A DNA stretch of 64,000 nucleotides, from the NCBI GenBank assembly GCA_965223695.1, contig CBDCXJ010000016.1, forward strand, positions 124,001 through 188,000, read 5' to 3'. The position numbers were made by a program, and so were the translations under genes. Positions within the stretch are counted from its first letter, which is position 1. Each line of letters starts with the position of its first letter. Below, piece by piece: positions 43,085 through 51,707 of the stretch. The notes beneath the pieces are model-generated. The model saw nothing but the letters and a program-made list of their open reading frames with translations, searched no databases and was not told where the DNA came from. The DNA comes from JAUVPB01 sp965223695. Its GTDB lineage: Bacteria > Actinomycetota > Thermoleophilia > Gaiellales > Gaiellaceae.

Positions 43085-44326
43085 GTGAACGCCCCCGCCG
43101 ACCCCTCCGGTGGGCTGGCTCGAGGCCCGCTCAGCGGGCTGCGCGTTCTCGACCTCGGCCATGTGATCGCCGGGCCCATGGCGGGCACGCTTCTGGGTGA
43201 TCTCGGTGCCGACGTGATCAAGATCGAGGACCCGAAGACAGGTGGCGACACCCTGCGGCGCCTCAGCCCACTGCACAACGACGCTCCGGTCTGGTGGAAG
43301 GTCTCGGGGCGGAATAAGCGCTCGGTTGCGATCGACCTGCGTACCGACCAGGGCCGGGATCTCGTGCTCGGCCTTGCCGAGTGCGCCGACGTCTTCATCG
43401 AGAACTTCCGCCCGGGCGCGCTCGAAGGCTTCGGCCTGGGGCCCGACGTGCTCCGGGAGCGCAGCCCGCGTCTCGTTCTGCTGCGCGTGTCCGGTTTCGG
43501 GCGAGGACCGCTTGGGCGCGACCGGCCCGGCTTCGGGCGTGTCGGCGAGGCGATGAGCGGCGCCGCCAACCTCACCGGCGAGCCCGACGGGCCGCCCATG
43601 CACGTCGGGTTCTCGCTGGGCGATGCGACGAGCGGCCTGATGGGCGCGTTCGGCATTCTCGCCGCCCTGCGCGCGCGCGACGAGACGGGCGAGGGAGACG
43701 TCATCGATCTCGCGCTGTTCGAGACACTCTTTCGCCTGATCGAGTGGCAGCTTCCCTTCGCCGAGCTGCTCAACCACGTTGTCAGGCGTCGCGGTAACCG
43801 CTTCCCGACTGGCTACGCGGTCGCTGGTTCCTACCTGGCGCGCGATGGGCGCTGGGTCACCGTCTCGACCGCGACCGACCGTGGTATCGAGCAGTTGCTG
43901 CGCGCCGCCGGCGGCGACGCGCTCGCCGAGGATCCGCGCTTTGCGAGCGTCGAAGAGCGCCTCATCGATGACCGGCTCGAGCAGATCGACGCCGCGCTCG
44001 CCGACTGGATCGGGCGGACCGACGCGGAAGACGTGATCGGCGCGCTCGAGGGCTCAGGCGTCGCCGTCGGCGACGTCTACGACGCGGCGATGATGCTCGA
44101 TGACCCGCTCTTTGCCGAGCGCGAGGCGATCGTCGAGGTCGAAGACGAGCAGGCGGGCGACGCCATTCCGATGCCGGCTGTGGTCCCCAAGCTCGCGAAC
44201 CACCCGGGCGCGGTCCGCTGGGCCGGCCCGCCGCTCGGCGCACACACCGACGAGGTGCTGAGCGAGCTTCTCGGGCTTGGCGAGGATCGGCTCGCGGCGC
44301 TGCGCGAGTCCGGCGCGATCGGCTAA
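43085..44326 (+). CDS. Class III CoA-transferase (CaiB/BaiF family)
   Basis: 413 residues, GTG start. N-terminal GPLSGLRVLDLGHVIAGPMAGTLLGDLGADVIKIEDP and WWKVSGRNKRSVAIDLRTDQG are typical. At the catalytic loop the protein reads RPGFGRVGEAMSG where formyl-CoA and carnitine CoA-transferases have Asp at the position of the second Gly (RPGFD...). The nucleophile may be missing or replaced, so activity on the usual mechanism is doubtful. Follows the CitE-like gene after 36 bases containing imperfect tandem GTGA repeats. Confidence 0.87.
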   Translation: MNAPADPSGGLARGPLSGLRVLDLGHVIAGPMAGTLLGDLGADVIKIEDPKTGGDTLRRLSPLHNDAPVWWKVSGRNKRSVAIDLRTDQGRDLVLGLAECADVFIENFRPGALEGFGLGPDVLRERSPRLVLLRVSGFGRGPLGRDRPGFGRVGEAMSGAANLTGEPDGPPMHVGFSLGDATSGLMGAFGILAALRARDETGEGDVIDLALFETLFRLIEWQLPFAELLNHVVRRRGNRFPTGYAVAGSYLARDGRWVTVSTATDRGIEQLLRAAGGDALAEDPRFASVEERLIDDRLEQIDAALADWIGRTDAEDVIGALEGSGVAVGDVYDAAMMLDDPLFAEREAIVEVEDEQAGDAIPMPAVVPKLANHPGAVRWAGPPLGAHTDEVLSELLGLGEDRLAALRESGAIG

Positions 44327-44371
44327 GACGCCAGAGCCTCCGGCCGACCCGAGGTACGCGCGAGCATGCCT

Positions 44372-44860
44372 TCAGCCGGCGCGGAGCGATCGAACGTGCG
44401 CGGCTGGGTCCCAGGGCGCCTGTTCGCCGACCGCGAGTACGGTGCGCGATCGCATCGTTGTCACGGCGTCCTGGTTGAGGCCCTCGCCTTCGAACGCGAC
44501 GATGCCGCCGCCGCCGAACTTGGGCTTCGAGGTCAGCTGGGCGACCTCCCAGCGCGTGATGAAGGTATCGCCGACGTAGAGCGGCGCCACGAACGTCGAT
44601 GACAGCTCCATCATGGCCACGATCATCGGGCCGAGCGCGTTGCCGATCACGCCCATCATCACGCCGGAGAGCAGCGTTCCGTGGGTGATCGGCGCGCCCC
44701 AGCGCGAGGCCTCGGCCTGCAGCTGGTTGACGTGGTTCGGCCCCGGATCGTTGAAGATGCCGGCCGCAGTCGCGACGTGCGACTCGGTGATCGTGATCGA
44801 GTCCCACAGCTCCTGACCCTCGGTGAGGTCCGAGAAGCGAAGGCCGTGGGCCGCGCTCAC
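44372..44860 (-). CDS. MaoC-like (hotdog) dehydratase
   Basis: 162 residues from GTG 44860; the start overlaps the stop of the acyl-CoA ligase upstream on the minus strand. Motif AAGIFNDPGPNHVN places the hydratase-type Asp and His dyad, and ITHGTLLSGVMMGVIGN follows. R-specific enoyl-CoA hydratase or dehydratase fold. Together with the ligase it likely acts on the same CoA thioester. Confidence 0.87.
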   Translation of the reverse strand: MSAAHGLRFSDLTEGQELWDSITITESHVATAAGIFNDPGPNHVNQLQAEASRWGAPITHGTLLSGVMMGVIGNALGPMIVAMMELSSTFVAPLYVGDTFITRWEVAQLTSKPKFGGGGIVAFEGEGLNQDAVTTMRSRTVLAVGEQAPWDPAAHVRSLRAG

Positions 44861-46500
44861 GACGCGCTCCAGTCGAGCTCGGGGAAGTCGGCCCGCGCGC
44901 GCTCTGCGAGCTCGCCGCGAGCGGTCTTGCCGACGGGCGTGCGTGGCATGGCGGGGAGGATACGCACGTAGCATGGCCGCTTGTAGGTGGCCATGTTCTC
45001 GCGTGCGAGGGAGCGGATGTCGTCCTCGGAAGGGCCGCCGGCTTCGATAGTCACGTAGGCGAGGCCGACCTCGCCGAGCCGTTCGTCGGGAACAGCGAGG
45101 ACGACAGCCTCTTCGATCGAGTCGAGCAGCTCCAGCTGGCTTTCGATCTCACGCGGGTAGACATTGAAGCCGCCCGAGAGGAACATTTCTTCGGCGCGGC
45201 CTACGACGTAGAGATAGCCGTTCTCGTCGAGGCGGCCGAAGTCGCCCGGGATGATCCAGCCGTCGCGATACTTCGCCGCCGTCGCGTCGGGGTCGTCGAG
45301 GTAGCCGAGCATGTGGTTGTACCCGCGCGCCGCGATCTCGCCGATCTCGCCAGCGGGAAGCGTGCGCGAGGTGTCTGGCTCGACGATCGCGAGCTCGACA
45401 CCGGGCGTCGATCGGCCCACCGATTCGAGCGACGCCGGCGCCGGCGCGTCGGGCGTGAGCTGAGCGAGCGTGGGCGACTCGGTCGCGCCGTAGACGATGA
45501 TGACGCCGCACGCCAGGGTGTCAGCGGCGCGGCGGCGGAGCTTCGAAGACACGGGCGCGCCCGCGAGCAGGGCGACGCGAAGGCTGCTCAGGTCGCGCGG
45601 CTCATCCTTCTGCGCGGCGACCAGCTCGGTTCCCATTGCGGGCACGCCGTAGATCACGGTGCCTCGGTGGCGCGCCACCAGGTCGAGCGCGTGCCCCGCG
45701 TCGAATGGCTCGGCCTCGACCAGGCTCGCGCCTCCGATCATTGGCTGGAGGATGCTCATGTGGAAGCCGAAGACGTGCGCGAACGGCATGGCGCTGACGA
45801 GCCGCTCGCCGGGGTCAAAGCCGGTGAGCTCGGCCGCGATCGTGGCGTTCTCGACCAGCGTCTGGTGGTCGTGGACGCATCCGCGAGCGCCTCCCGTCGT
45901 GCCGCCGGTGAAGCAGATGACGGCGGGCGCATCGGGCGCGGGCGGGTCTGGCAGCGGGGGGAGGGCGCCGGTGCTGCTCTCTGCGCTCGGCGTGTGCTCT
46001 CCGTCAGGCTCCCCGTGCAGGGTCCGGACACCGTCCGGGGCACGCCCCCGAGCCCCATCCTTGCCCGACGATGGCTCGGGGCACCGCACCACGTGCTCGA
46101 GCGCGGGCAGCTCGCCGGCCACTCGGCGTGACATGACCTCGGCGGCCATCTGGTCGTAATCGACGCCCATGAAGCTCGGCGCGTAGAGGAGTGCGCGGGC
46201 GCCAGAGCGCTCGAGCATGTGCGACAGATCGGCCATTCGCAGCCGCGGTCCCGCCGTGACGACGATTGCGCCGATCCGCGCGCAGGCGAAGAACAGCGCG
46301 ATCCACAGGCGCCCGTTGGGGAGCCAGACAACGACGGCGTCGCCCGGCTCGACGCCGAGCTGCAGGAGCCGGCGGGCGAGCCTATGGACGTCCTCGGCGA
46401 GGGTGCCGATGCTGACGCGCTCGTCTCCGTCGATGTAGAAGATCTCGTCGGAATCCGCTTCGAGGCGCCGCGCGAGCGTGTCAGCGATTGTGACCGTCAT
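44857..46500 (-). CDS. AMP-dependent acyl-CoA synthetase/ligase
   Basis: 547 residues from ATG 46500 (a GTG at 46509 is an alternative). Motifs: the ATP loop CFTGGTTGGARG, FGFHMSILQPM, GATESPTLAQL, the hinge GDFGRLDENGYLYVVGRAEE and catalytic Lys in RTPVGKTARGEL. Between VVRCPEPSS and LPPLPDPPAPD sits an insert of about 35 non-conserved residues encoded by two strong hairpins (see the repeat at 46015-46081). The CoA thioester it makes is likely used by the MaoC protein downstream. Confidence 0.9.
   Translation of the reverse strand: MTVTIADTLARRLEADSDEIFYIDGDERVSIGTLAEDVHRLARRLLQLGVEPGDAVVVWLPNGRLWIALFFACARIGAIVVTAGPRLRMADLSHMLERSGARALLYAPSFMGVDYDQMAAEVMSRRVAGELPALEHVVRCPEPSSGKDGARGRAPDGVRTLHGEPDGEHTPSAESSTGALPPLPDPPAPDAPAVICFTGGTTGGARGCVHDHQTLVENATIAAELTGFDPGERLVSAMPFAHVFGFHMSILQPMIGGASLVEAEPFDAGHALDLVARHRGTVIYGVPAMGTELVAAQKDEPRDLSSLRVALLAGAPVSSKLRRRAADTLACGVIIVYGATESPTLAQLTPDAPAPASLESVGRSTPGVELAIVEPDTSRTLPAGEIGEIAARGYNHMLGYLDDPDATAAKYRDGWIIPGDFGRLDENGYLYVVGRAEEMFLSGGFNVYPREIESQLELLDSIEEAVVLAVPDERLGEVGLAYVTIEAGGPSEDDIRSLARENMATYKRPCYVRILPAMPRTPVGKTARGELAERARADFPELDWSAS
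46015..46081. repeat. Palindromic insert inside the acyl-CoA ligase gene
   Basis: Two adjacent inverted repeats: GTGC...CCGGAC ACC GTCCGG...GCAC (46015-46043) and CCCCGAGCC...GGCTCGGGG (46046-46054 with 46073-46081, nine perfect base pairs). The flanking protein aligns with the family on both sides while the encoded insert does not. This looks like a repeated palindromic element that landed in frame. I did not find a second copy in the window. Confidence 0.55.
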
Positions 46501-46627
46501 GTGAGGCACCGCCGTCGATGATCTCGCCGACGCTAGATGGGTAGGCCGAGCGCTCGCATCGGGCCGGCAGGTTAGCGAGCAGCTCCGATCAGCGACGGCT
46601 CACCTGGAGCCGCGATAAGCTCGCGCC

Positions 46628-47362
46628 GTGCATATCCCAGACGGATTCCTCAGCCCAGAAGTTGCCGGTGCCACCGCGGCCGTGAGCGCCGTCGCTCTCG
46701 GATACGGGCTGCGACGCGGGGCGAGCTCGATCGACACGCGCCGCGCGGCGCTCGCCGTGGCGATCGGATCGGCCATGTTCGGCGCCCACATGCTCGAGTT
46801 CCCGCTCGCGAGTGGAAGCGGGCACGTTCTTGGCGTCGTCCTCGCAGCTGTACTGCTTGGACCGCGGCTCGCGTTCTTCACGATCGGCGGTGTGTTGCTC
46901 CTACAGGCGGTCGTTCTCGCGGACGGCGGACTCGCTGCGTTCGGCGCCAACCTGCTCAATATCGGTGTAATCGGGGCACTCGTGATCGGTGGACTAATCC
47001 TCGCGGCTCGTCGTGCGATGCCGCTGAGTCGCGCCGCCTTCCTCGGCCTTGTTGCAGCCGGCGCCTGGCTGGCCGTGATGGCGGGAGCCGCGGCGATCTC
47101 GGCGCAGCTCGCCGCGTCCGGGTCTGCCCCGCTCTCGGCCGTCGTTTCGTCGACGCTCGGCGGCTACGCGGTTATCGCCCTCGTCGAGGCTGGCGCAACG
47201 ACGCTTGTGCTCGGAGCGGTGCTCGCGTGGCGGCGCGATCTAGTCGCCGGTTTCCCACGCCGCGAGGATCTCGTCGCTCGTCGCGGTGACGCCGAACATG
47301 AGCTGCATCGAGTCGAGCGTGACCTGGTGCACGGTCGGGCTCGCCCCGCCCGCCAGGTCTGA
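46628..47362 (+). CDS. CbiM-like cobalt/nickel ECF transporter S component
   Basis: 244 residues, GTG start. MHIPDGFLSPEVAG is the classic CbiM/NikM start, where the N-terminal amino group and His2 bind the metal; a second ligand region is in HMLEFPLASGSGHVLGVVLAA. Six or seven helices follow. Homology ends near residue 205 (about 47240), where family members stop; the extra 40 residues are antisense to the convergent isochorismatase gene, overlapping by 123 bases. No CbiN, CbiQ or CbiO neighbour is seen. Confidence 0.85.
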   Translation: MHIPDGFLSPEVAGATAAVSAVALGYGLRRGASSIDTRRAALAVAIGSAMFGAHMLEFPLASGSGHVLGVVLAAVLLGPRLAFFTIGGVLLLQAVVLADGGLAAFGANLLNIGVIGALVIGGLILAARRAMPLSRAAFLGLVAAGAWLAVMAGAAAISAQLAASGSAPLSAVVSSTLGGYAVIALVEAGATTLVLGAVLAWRRDLVAGFPRREDLVARRGDAEHELHRVERDLVHGRARPARQV

Positions 47363-47890
47363 GCCAAAGACGACGTAGTAGCCGTTGAAGTACGCGTGTC
47401 GGGCGGTCGAGTCGACGCAGCCCTGTACAGCGACGCCGGTAAGGATCACGCTCCGGATGCCGCGTGCGCGCAGCAGCACATCGAGCTCGGTGTCGTAGAG
47501 GGCGTCGAAGCGGTGCTTGACGACGACGGGCTCGCTCTCCAATGGCTCGAGCCCGGCGTGGAACTCGATGCCCTCGGTGCCCGACTGGCAGTAGCGGCCG
47601 ATGCCGTGGCGGTGCAGGCGCTCGTGCATCGGGTCGTTCATGAAGTGGCCGTCGTAGTTGGCCATCACGTGGATCACCGGCACCGCATGCTCGCGCGCGG
47701 CATCGAGGAAGGCGCGCAGGCGTGCCGCAAGGCTGTCCATTGCCTCGACGTCGAGCTGGCCGAGGTTGTCCCAGAAGCACCCGGCGGTCGTGAAGTCCTT
47801 TTGCATGTCGATCACGACAACCGCGCAGTGGGCGCCATCGACCTTCTCGGCCAGCGTCGTCAGGATCTCGCGTCCGTCGATCTCGATCAT
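47240..47890 (-). CDS. Isochorismatase-family cysteine hydrolase
   Basis: 216 residues from ATG 47890. Asp in CAVVVIDMQKDF, Lys in PVVVKHRFDALYDT and catalytic Cys in TGVAVQGCVDSTARHAYF form the triad. The DAL(Y)DTELD segment resembles biuret or N-carbamoyl amidases. Lies 44 bases downstream of an M20-type carbamoylase on the same strand, so the two probably share a transcript. Confidence 0.9.
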   Translation of the reverse strand: MIEIDGREILTTLAEKVDGAHCAVVVIDMQKDFTTAGCFWDNLGQLDVEAMDSLAARLRAFLDAAREHAVPVIHVMANYDGHFMNDPMHERLHRHGIGRYCQSGTEGIEFHAGLEPLESEPVVVKHRFDALYDTELDVLLRARGIRSVILTGVAVQGCVDSTARHAYFNGYYVVFGSDLAGGASPTVHQVTLDSMQLMFGVTATSDEILAAWETGD

Positions 47891-47934
47891 CAGCTGGTGG
47901 CTTTCTGCTTCTCGTTCCCGCGCTGATCGGCGGC

Positions 47935-49194
47935 TCAGGCGGCCCCGTAGCGGACGATCGCGTTGAGCATGACCTCGACCGCGACGGCTGCGTCTGCGGT
48001 GTCGGCGTCCTCGGCGGGCGAGTGGCTGATCCCGTCTTTGCACGGAACGAAGACCATCGCACTCGGAATGTGGAGCGCAATGTTCTGCGTGTCGTGTCCG
48101 CCGCCGGAGAACATGACCGTATACGCGTGGCCACTTTCGGCGGCAGCCGCCTCGAGCGCACCGACGACGTTGGCGTCCATTGTGGTCGCCGAGGTCAGCG
48201 GATTCAGGGATGCATCGACGGTGACGCCCCGCGCGGCGCCTCGCTCCTTCGCGAACGCGCTGATCTCGGCGATCAGCGCGTCGTAGACGGCAGCCTCCGT
48301 GCTTCGGATATCGAGGCCCAGGTGCGCCTCGCCTGGGATGACGTTGTAGAGACCGGGCTTGAACTCGCCGACGCCGGCCGTGCCGCGGGCAGGCTCGGTC
48401 TGCGCGTTGACGAGCCGTTCTAGCTCGACGACGGTCTCTGCGGCGGCGATGCCGGCGTCGGCACGACTCGACATCGCCGTTCCACCTGCGTGATCTGCCC
48501 GCCCATGGAACATGAGGTCGACCCAGTTGACGCCGACGATGGCGTTGACGATGCCGACCGACAGGTTTCCGTCTTGCAACTCGAGGCCTTGCTCGATGTG
48601 GAGCTCGATCCAGCCCGTGAGGCCCTCGAGTGCCTGAGCGCAATCGCGCCAGTTGGCAGGGTCGAGCCCGGCGTGCTCCGCGTGCTCCCAGAACGAGCGC
48701 CCGTCGTCTGTGGCCAGGAACTTCTCGCGTAGCTCCTCGTCGGTGACCCGACCGACGATCACCCGGCTACCGAGAACTCCCTGCCCGAAGCCCGACGCCT
48801 CTTCCTCGATGAACGACATCAGCTGGAGGGAGAGGTCGAGGTCGAGCTCACGGCTCAGCCGGCAGACCTCGAGCGCGGTGACAACGCCGAGCGTTCCGTC
48901 GTACTTGCCGCCGTTTCGGTTCGAGTCGTGATGCGAGCCGAGCCCGAAGGCCGGCTCGCCTTTCGGACGGTTGCGCCCGAGAAGGTTTCCCACCGGGTCC
49001 TCCCAGGCGTCGAACCCGATCGCCTCGAGCTCGCCTTTGAAGTAGGCGGTGGTGTTCGTGTATTCCGGGATCCAGGAGTAGCGGCAGATCGCCTCTGACG
49101 AGCTCGTGAAGTCGGGCCCGGCGAGCGTCTCGACATCGAGATCCATGCGCTCGGCGCTCTTGTCCAGGTCGATGGAGATCCAGCTCTCGGCCAC
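47935..49194 (-). CDS. M20-family N-carbamoyl-amino-acid / ureido-acid hydrolase
   Basis: 419 residues from GTG 49194, with GGGAGGA upstream. Binuclear-metal amidohydrolase of the HyuC/AllC/UAH type: LGSHHDSNRNGGKYDGTLGVV (His and Asp ligands), FIEEEASGFGQGVLGSR with the Glu pair, the HIEQGLELQ motif and the C-terminal MFSGGGHDTQNIAL. These enzymes cleave N-carbamoyl amino acids, allantoate, ureidoglycine or ureidopropionate. Suited to finish the ring opening started by the hydantoinases; the exact substrate is not fixed. Confidence 0.9.
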   Translation of the reverse strand: MAESWISIDLDKSAERMDLDVETLAGPDFTSSSEAICRYSWIPEYTNTTAYFKGELEAIGFDAWEDPVGNLLGRNRPKGEPAFGLGSHHDSNRNGGKYDGTLGVVTALEVCRLSRELDLDLSLQLMSFIEEEASGFGQGVLGSRVIVGRVTDEELREKFLATDDGRSFWEHAEHAGLDPANWRDCAQALEGLTGWIELHIEQGLELQDGNLSVGIVNAIVGVNWVDLMFHGRADHAGGTAMSSRADAGIAAAETVVELERLVNAQTEPARGTAGVGEFKPGLYNVIPGEAHLGLDIRSTEAAVYDALIAEISAFAKERGAARGVTVDASLNPLTSATTMDANVVGALEAAAAESGHAYTVMFSGGGHDTQNIALHIPSAMVFVPCKDGISHSPAEDADTADAAVAVEVMLNAIVRYGAA

Positions 49195-49303
49195 GGCGTC
49201 CTCCCGCGTCTTCGATCGATTGTCCCGTCGTTGCGTGACCCTATACCGTGCCCGGCGAGAAACGCGAGAATGGCCCGGGAGAAGCAGGAGACGGGAGAGA
49301 ACC

Positions 49304-49735
49304 ATGGAGCATGACGCAACGGTCGAGGGTCTCGACGCCGCGTTTTGGGCGTGGGCGCAGACGCTGAACGACGGCGATCTCGACGCGCACTATTCGTATT
49401 ACACCGAGGACTCGGAGATCCTCGACGAGGACTGCCCGTGGCGGATGACGAAGGACGAGTTCATCGACCACATCAACTTCCACGCAGCCGGTGGCGGCAA
49501 GGGCATGTGGGAGTTCTTCCAGTGGGTGCCGCGCGAGGTCAGCGTCAAGGTGTGGGGACCGACAGGGCACACGAGCGGGTTCTCGACGTTTCGCGGCAAA
49601 CCGCGCGACACGGGCTTTCGGCAGCGGTTCATGGGCTTCACGATCACCTGGGCGCACATCGACGGCGCCTGGAGGATCGTCGGCTGGCACCAGAGCGTCC
49701 TCGCAGGACGTATCGACGGCGCCTCTCCGAGCTAA
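49304..49735 (+). CDS. SnoaL-like / NTF2-fold protein
   Basis: 143 residues from ATG 49304, with GGGAGAGAA upstream. FWAWAQTLNDGDLDAHYSYYTEDSEILDE and FTITWAHIDGAWRIVGWHQSVLAG are typical of the DUF4440/SnoaL NTF2 fold. Divergent from the carbamoylase. Many members are small isomerases or binding proteins; function unknown. Confidence 0.8.
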   Translation: MEHDATVEGLDAAFWAWAQTLNDGDLDAHYSYYTEDSEILDEDCPWRMTKDEFIDHINFHAAGGGKGMWEFFQWVPREVSVKVWGPTGHTSGFSTFRGKPRDTGFRQRFMGFTITWAHIDGAWRIVGWHQSVLAGRIDGASPS

Positions 49736-49794
49736 GGGTTCGCCGCGCGCAGACGGGTAAGGGTGCCCGAGCGGGTGCGGCCGCTCGCGCGGCG

Positions 49795-51141
49795 TCAGGT
49801 GAGCGTGACCTGTTCGCAGTCGGGCGAGATCTCGTCGCGCTCGTCGGCGACGACCCAGTCGAAGCCGTCGCCGCAGCTCACGACATCGCGGGCCCGATCG
49901 CGGCTGACGATCCGGTCGTTGCCAGGCCCGCCGATCAGCTCGTCGGCCCCGGCGCCGCCGTTGAGTGTGTCGCGGCCAGAGCCGCCGCGCACGACGTCGT
50001 TGCCCGCTCCGGCGATGATCGTGTCCTGGCCGCGGTGGCCGATCAGCACATTGCGCTTGCGGGTACCGCGGATCCTGTCGTCACCGGGACCGGCCGAGAC
50101 GTTCTCGATCGAGATGAGCGTGTCGGTTGCGCTCGGGTGTCGCGTCACGCGGTTGCGGAGATTGATCACCAGGTCGTGCTTGACGGTCGAGTAGCGGGCG
50201 GTGTCAGAGCCGGGTCCGCCGTCGAGTATCGAGCCACCGAAGGTGCTGACCAGGGCGTCCTTGCCGGGCCCGCCCAGCACGGTCTGGCGGCCCTCGGCCT
50301 TTGCGTGGACCGTGTCGTTGCCCGCGAGTCCACACACCGTCGCGCCCTCGTCGAGGTTGACGATGACCTCCTTGCGCGGTGTCCCGGTCTGATCGCAACG
50401 TGCAAGCTCCTCGACCTCCGGGCGCGCGTTCTTGCCGTCGGGCCACGTGAGCCTGATCAGCAGAGCCGAGTAGTTGTTGAAGTACGCGCGCTCGCGGATG
50501 AGCCGAGCCGGGTTTGCCTTGTGAACGAGGTAGTACTTCCCGGCCCGCAGGTTCGTCACCTCGATCGATTGGCCTTCGCGCAGCGGGTCATATGGATCGG
50601 CCCACCCGACCGAGAGCCCGACGACGAGCTCGGTCGCGTCAGGGTTGTCCTGCTCGCACCAGGTCGGGTCGGGGAAGTTCGACGCGGCGCCGACGTAGCC
50701 CGGCACGGGCGCCCGATCTGCCACACAGAAGCCGCTCTTTCTGTCGGGGTTGGCCAGCTCGTAGTTCGAGGCGCGCCGTAGCTCGTATCCCATGAAGCGC
50801 TGCCAGTGCCAGTGGCGGTGGGTCTCCTCGAAGACGTACACGAAGGTGCCGGCCCCTTCGTAGACTTTCTCTGAGCCGTCTTCGAGCTGCACGAGTTGGT
50901 CGGCGTTCATCTCGAGCGCGCTCGTGTTCGGCCGGCTGCCCCGCATCTTCAGCTCGGCGTCGCCAATGTTCTGAGCGCTCGACGCGAAGCCGAGCACGTA
51001 GTTGCCCGGGCTGCCGTCGACGATCAGATCGAATGGCGCGACCGGTTTGAGGTCGGGCAAGAGCTCGCGGCTCTCGACGCCTGCGCTGGCGCTGCTCGCG
51101 GCGAGTGCCGCTCCGAGCGCGATCGCGGCCACGGCAAGCAC
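49795..51141 (-). CDS. Secreted lysyl-oxidase-like protein with RTX repeats
   Basis: 448 residues from GTG 51141. The first 20 residues are a hydrophobic export signal, but it lacks the usual basic start; upstream codons in the same frame encode RLARNRRPRT without a start codon, so the true N-terminus may lie upstream behind another indel. Residues 25-235: lysyl oxidase-like domain with the copper-site cluster THRHWHWQRF (His108, His110, His112) and FPDPTWCEQD. Residues about 245-435: haemolysin-type GGxGxD calcium repeats. A copper amine oxidase acting on extracellular protein lysines is implied. Confidence 0.82.
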   Translation of the reverse strand: MLAVAAIALGAALAASSASAGVESRELLPDLKPVAPFDLIVDGSPGNYVLGFASSAQNIGDAELKMRGSRPNTSALEMNADQLVQLEDGSEKVYEGAGTFVYVFEETHRHWHWQRFMGYELRRASNYELANPDRKSGFCVADRAPVPGYVGAASNFPDPTWCEQDNPDATELVVGLSVGWADPYDPLREGQSIEVTNLRAGKYYLVHKANPARLIRERAYFNNYSALLIRLTWPDGKNARPEVEELARCDQTGTPRKEVIVNLDEGATVCGLAGNDTVHAKAEGRQTVLGGPGKDALVSTFGGSILDGGPGSDTARYSTVKHDLVINLRNRVTRHPSATDTLISIENVSAGPGDDRIRGTRKRNVLIGHRGQDTIIAGAGNDVVRGGSGRDTLNGGAGADELIGGPGNDRIVSRDRARDVVSCGDGFDWVVADERDEISPDCEQVTLT

Positions 51142-51270
51142 TGTGCGCGGCCGCCGGTTTCGGGCGAGTCTGTGTTGCCCGGGCCCGTCGTCAAGGGCGG
51201 GCGGTCGAGGAGTTCCCCCATGTAGAAAAGGGTAGTTGAGGAATTTTGGTCGCTCGCGGCGCCGATCCTT

Positions 51271-51276
51271 TACACT
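51271..51276 (+). promoter_or_regulatory. -10 element for a probable leaderless transcript
   Basis: TACACT at 51271-51276 lies eight bases before the ATG at 51285 and no ribosome-binding site is present. This spacing puts the transcription start at or next to the A of ATG. Confidence 0.45.
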
Positions 51277-51284
51277 CGCGCCCC

Positions 51285-51677
51285 ATGAAGCCCTACAAGA
51301 AGCCTGGATTCTGGATTCGCAGCATCTTCAACCCGATCGCCATGCGCTTTGGAATCTCGCCGACGCTGGTGGTCAAGGGTCACCGAACCAGCCTGGATCG
51401 ACGCGTTCCGATCTCGCCGGTCGAGGTCGACGGCACGCGCTATCTGACCTCGCCACGCGGGAACACGCACTGGTCTCGCAACCTCGCGGCAGCGGGTGAG
51501 GGCGAGCTGCGCCACAAGGGCAACGTCGAGCGCTTTCGAGCTCACGACGTCCCGGTCGAGGAGCGCGCGCCGATCATCGCGGCGTATCGCGAGACCGTGC
51601 CGAAGAGCATTGGCGCGATGTTCGATGCGATCCCGGACGCCGCCGATCACCCCACGTTCCGCATCGAGCCCAGTTAG
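51285..51677 (+). CDS. Deazaflavin-dependent nitroreductase (Ddn)-family protein
   Basis: 130 residues. The Ddn/DUF385 split-barrel pattern is present: KPGFWIRSIFNPIAMRFG, VEVDGTRYLTSPRGNTHWSRNLAAAGEGEL and a C-terminal YRETVPKSIGAMFDAIPDAADHPTFRI. Members bind F420, and some reduce nitro compounds or quinones; others use haem or flavin. Supports an F420-using organism. Confidence 0.85.
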   Translation: MKPYKKPGFWIRSIFNPIAMRFGISPTLVVKGHRTSLDRRVPISPVEVDGTRYLTSPRGNTHWSRNLAAAGEGELRHKGNVERFRAHDVPVEERAPIIAAYRETVPKSIGAMFDAIPDAADHPTFRIEPS

Positions 51678-51707
51678 CCAGAGGCGCGCGCGGCCGATGT
51701 GTCACAG

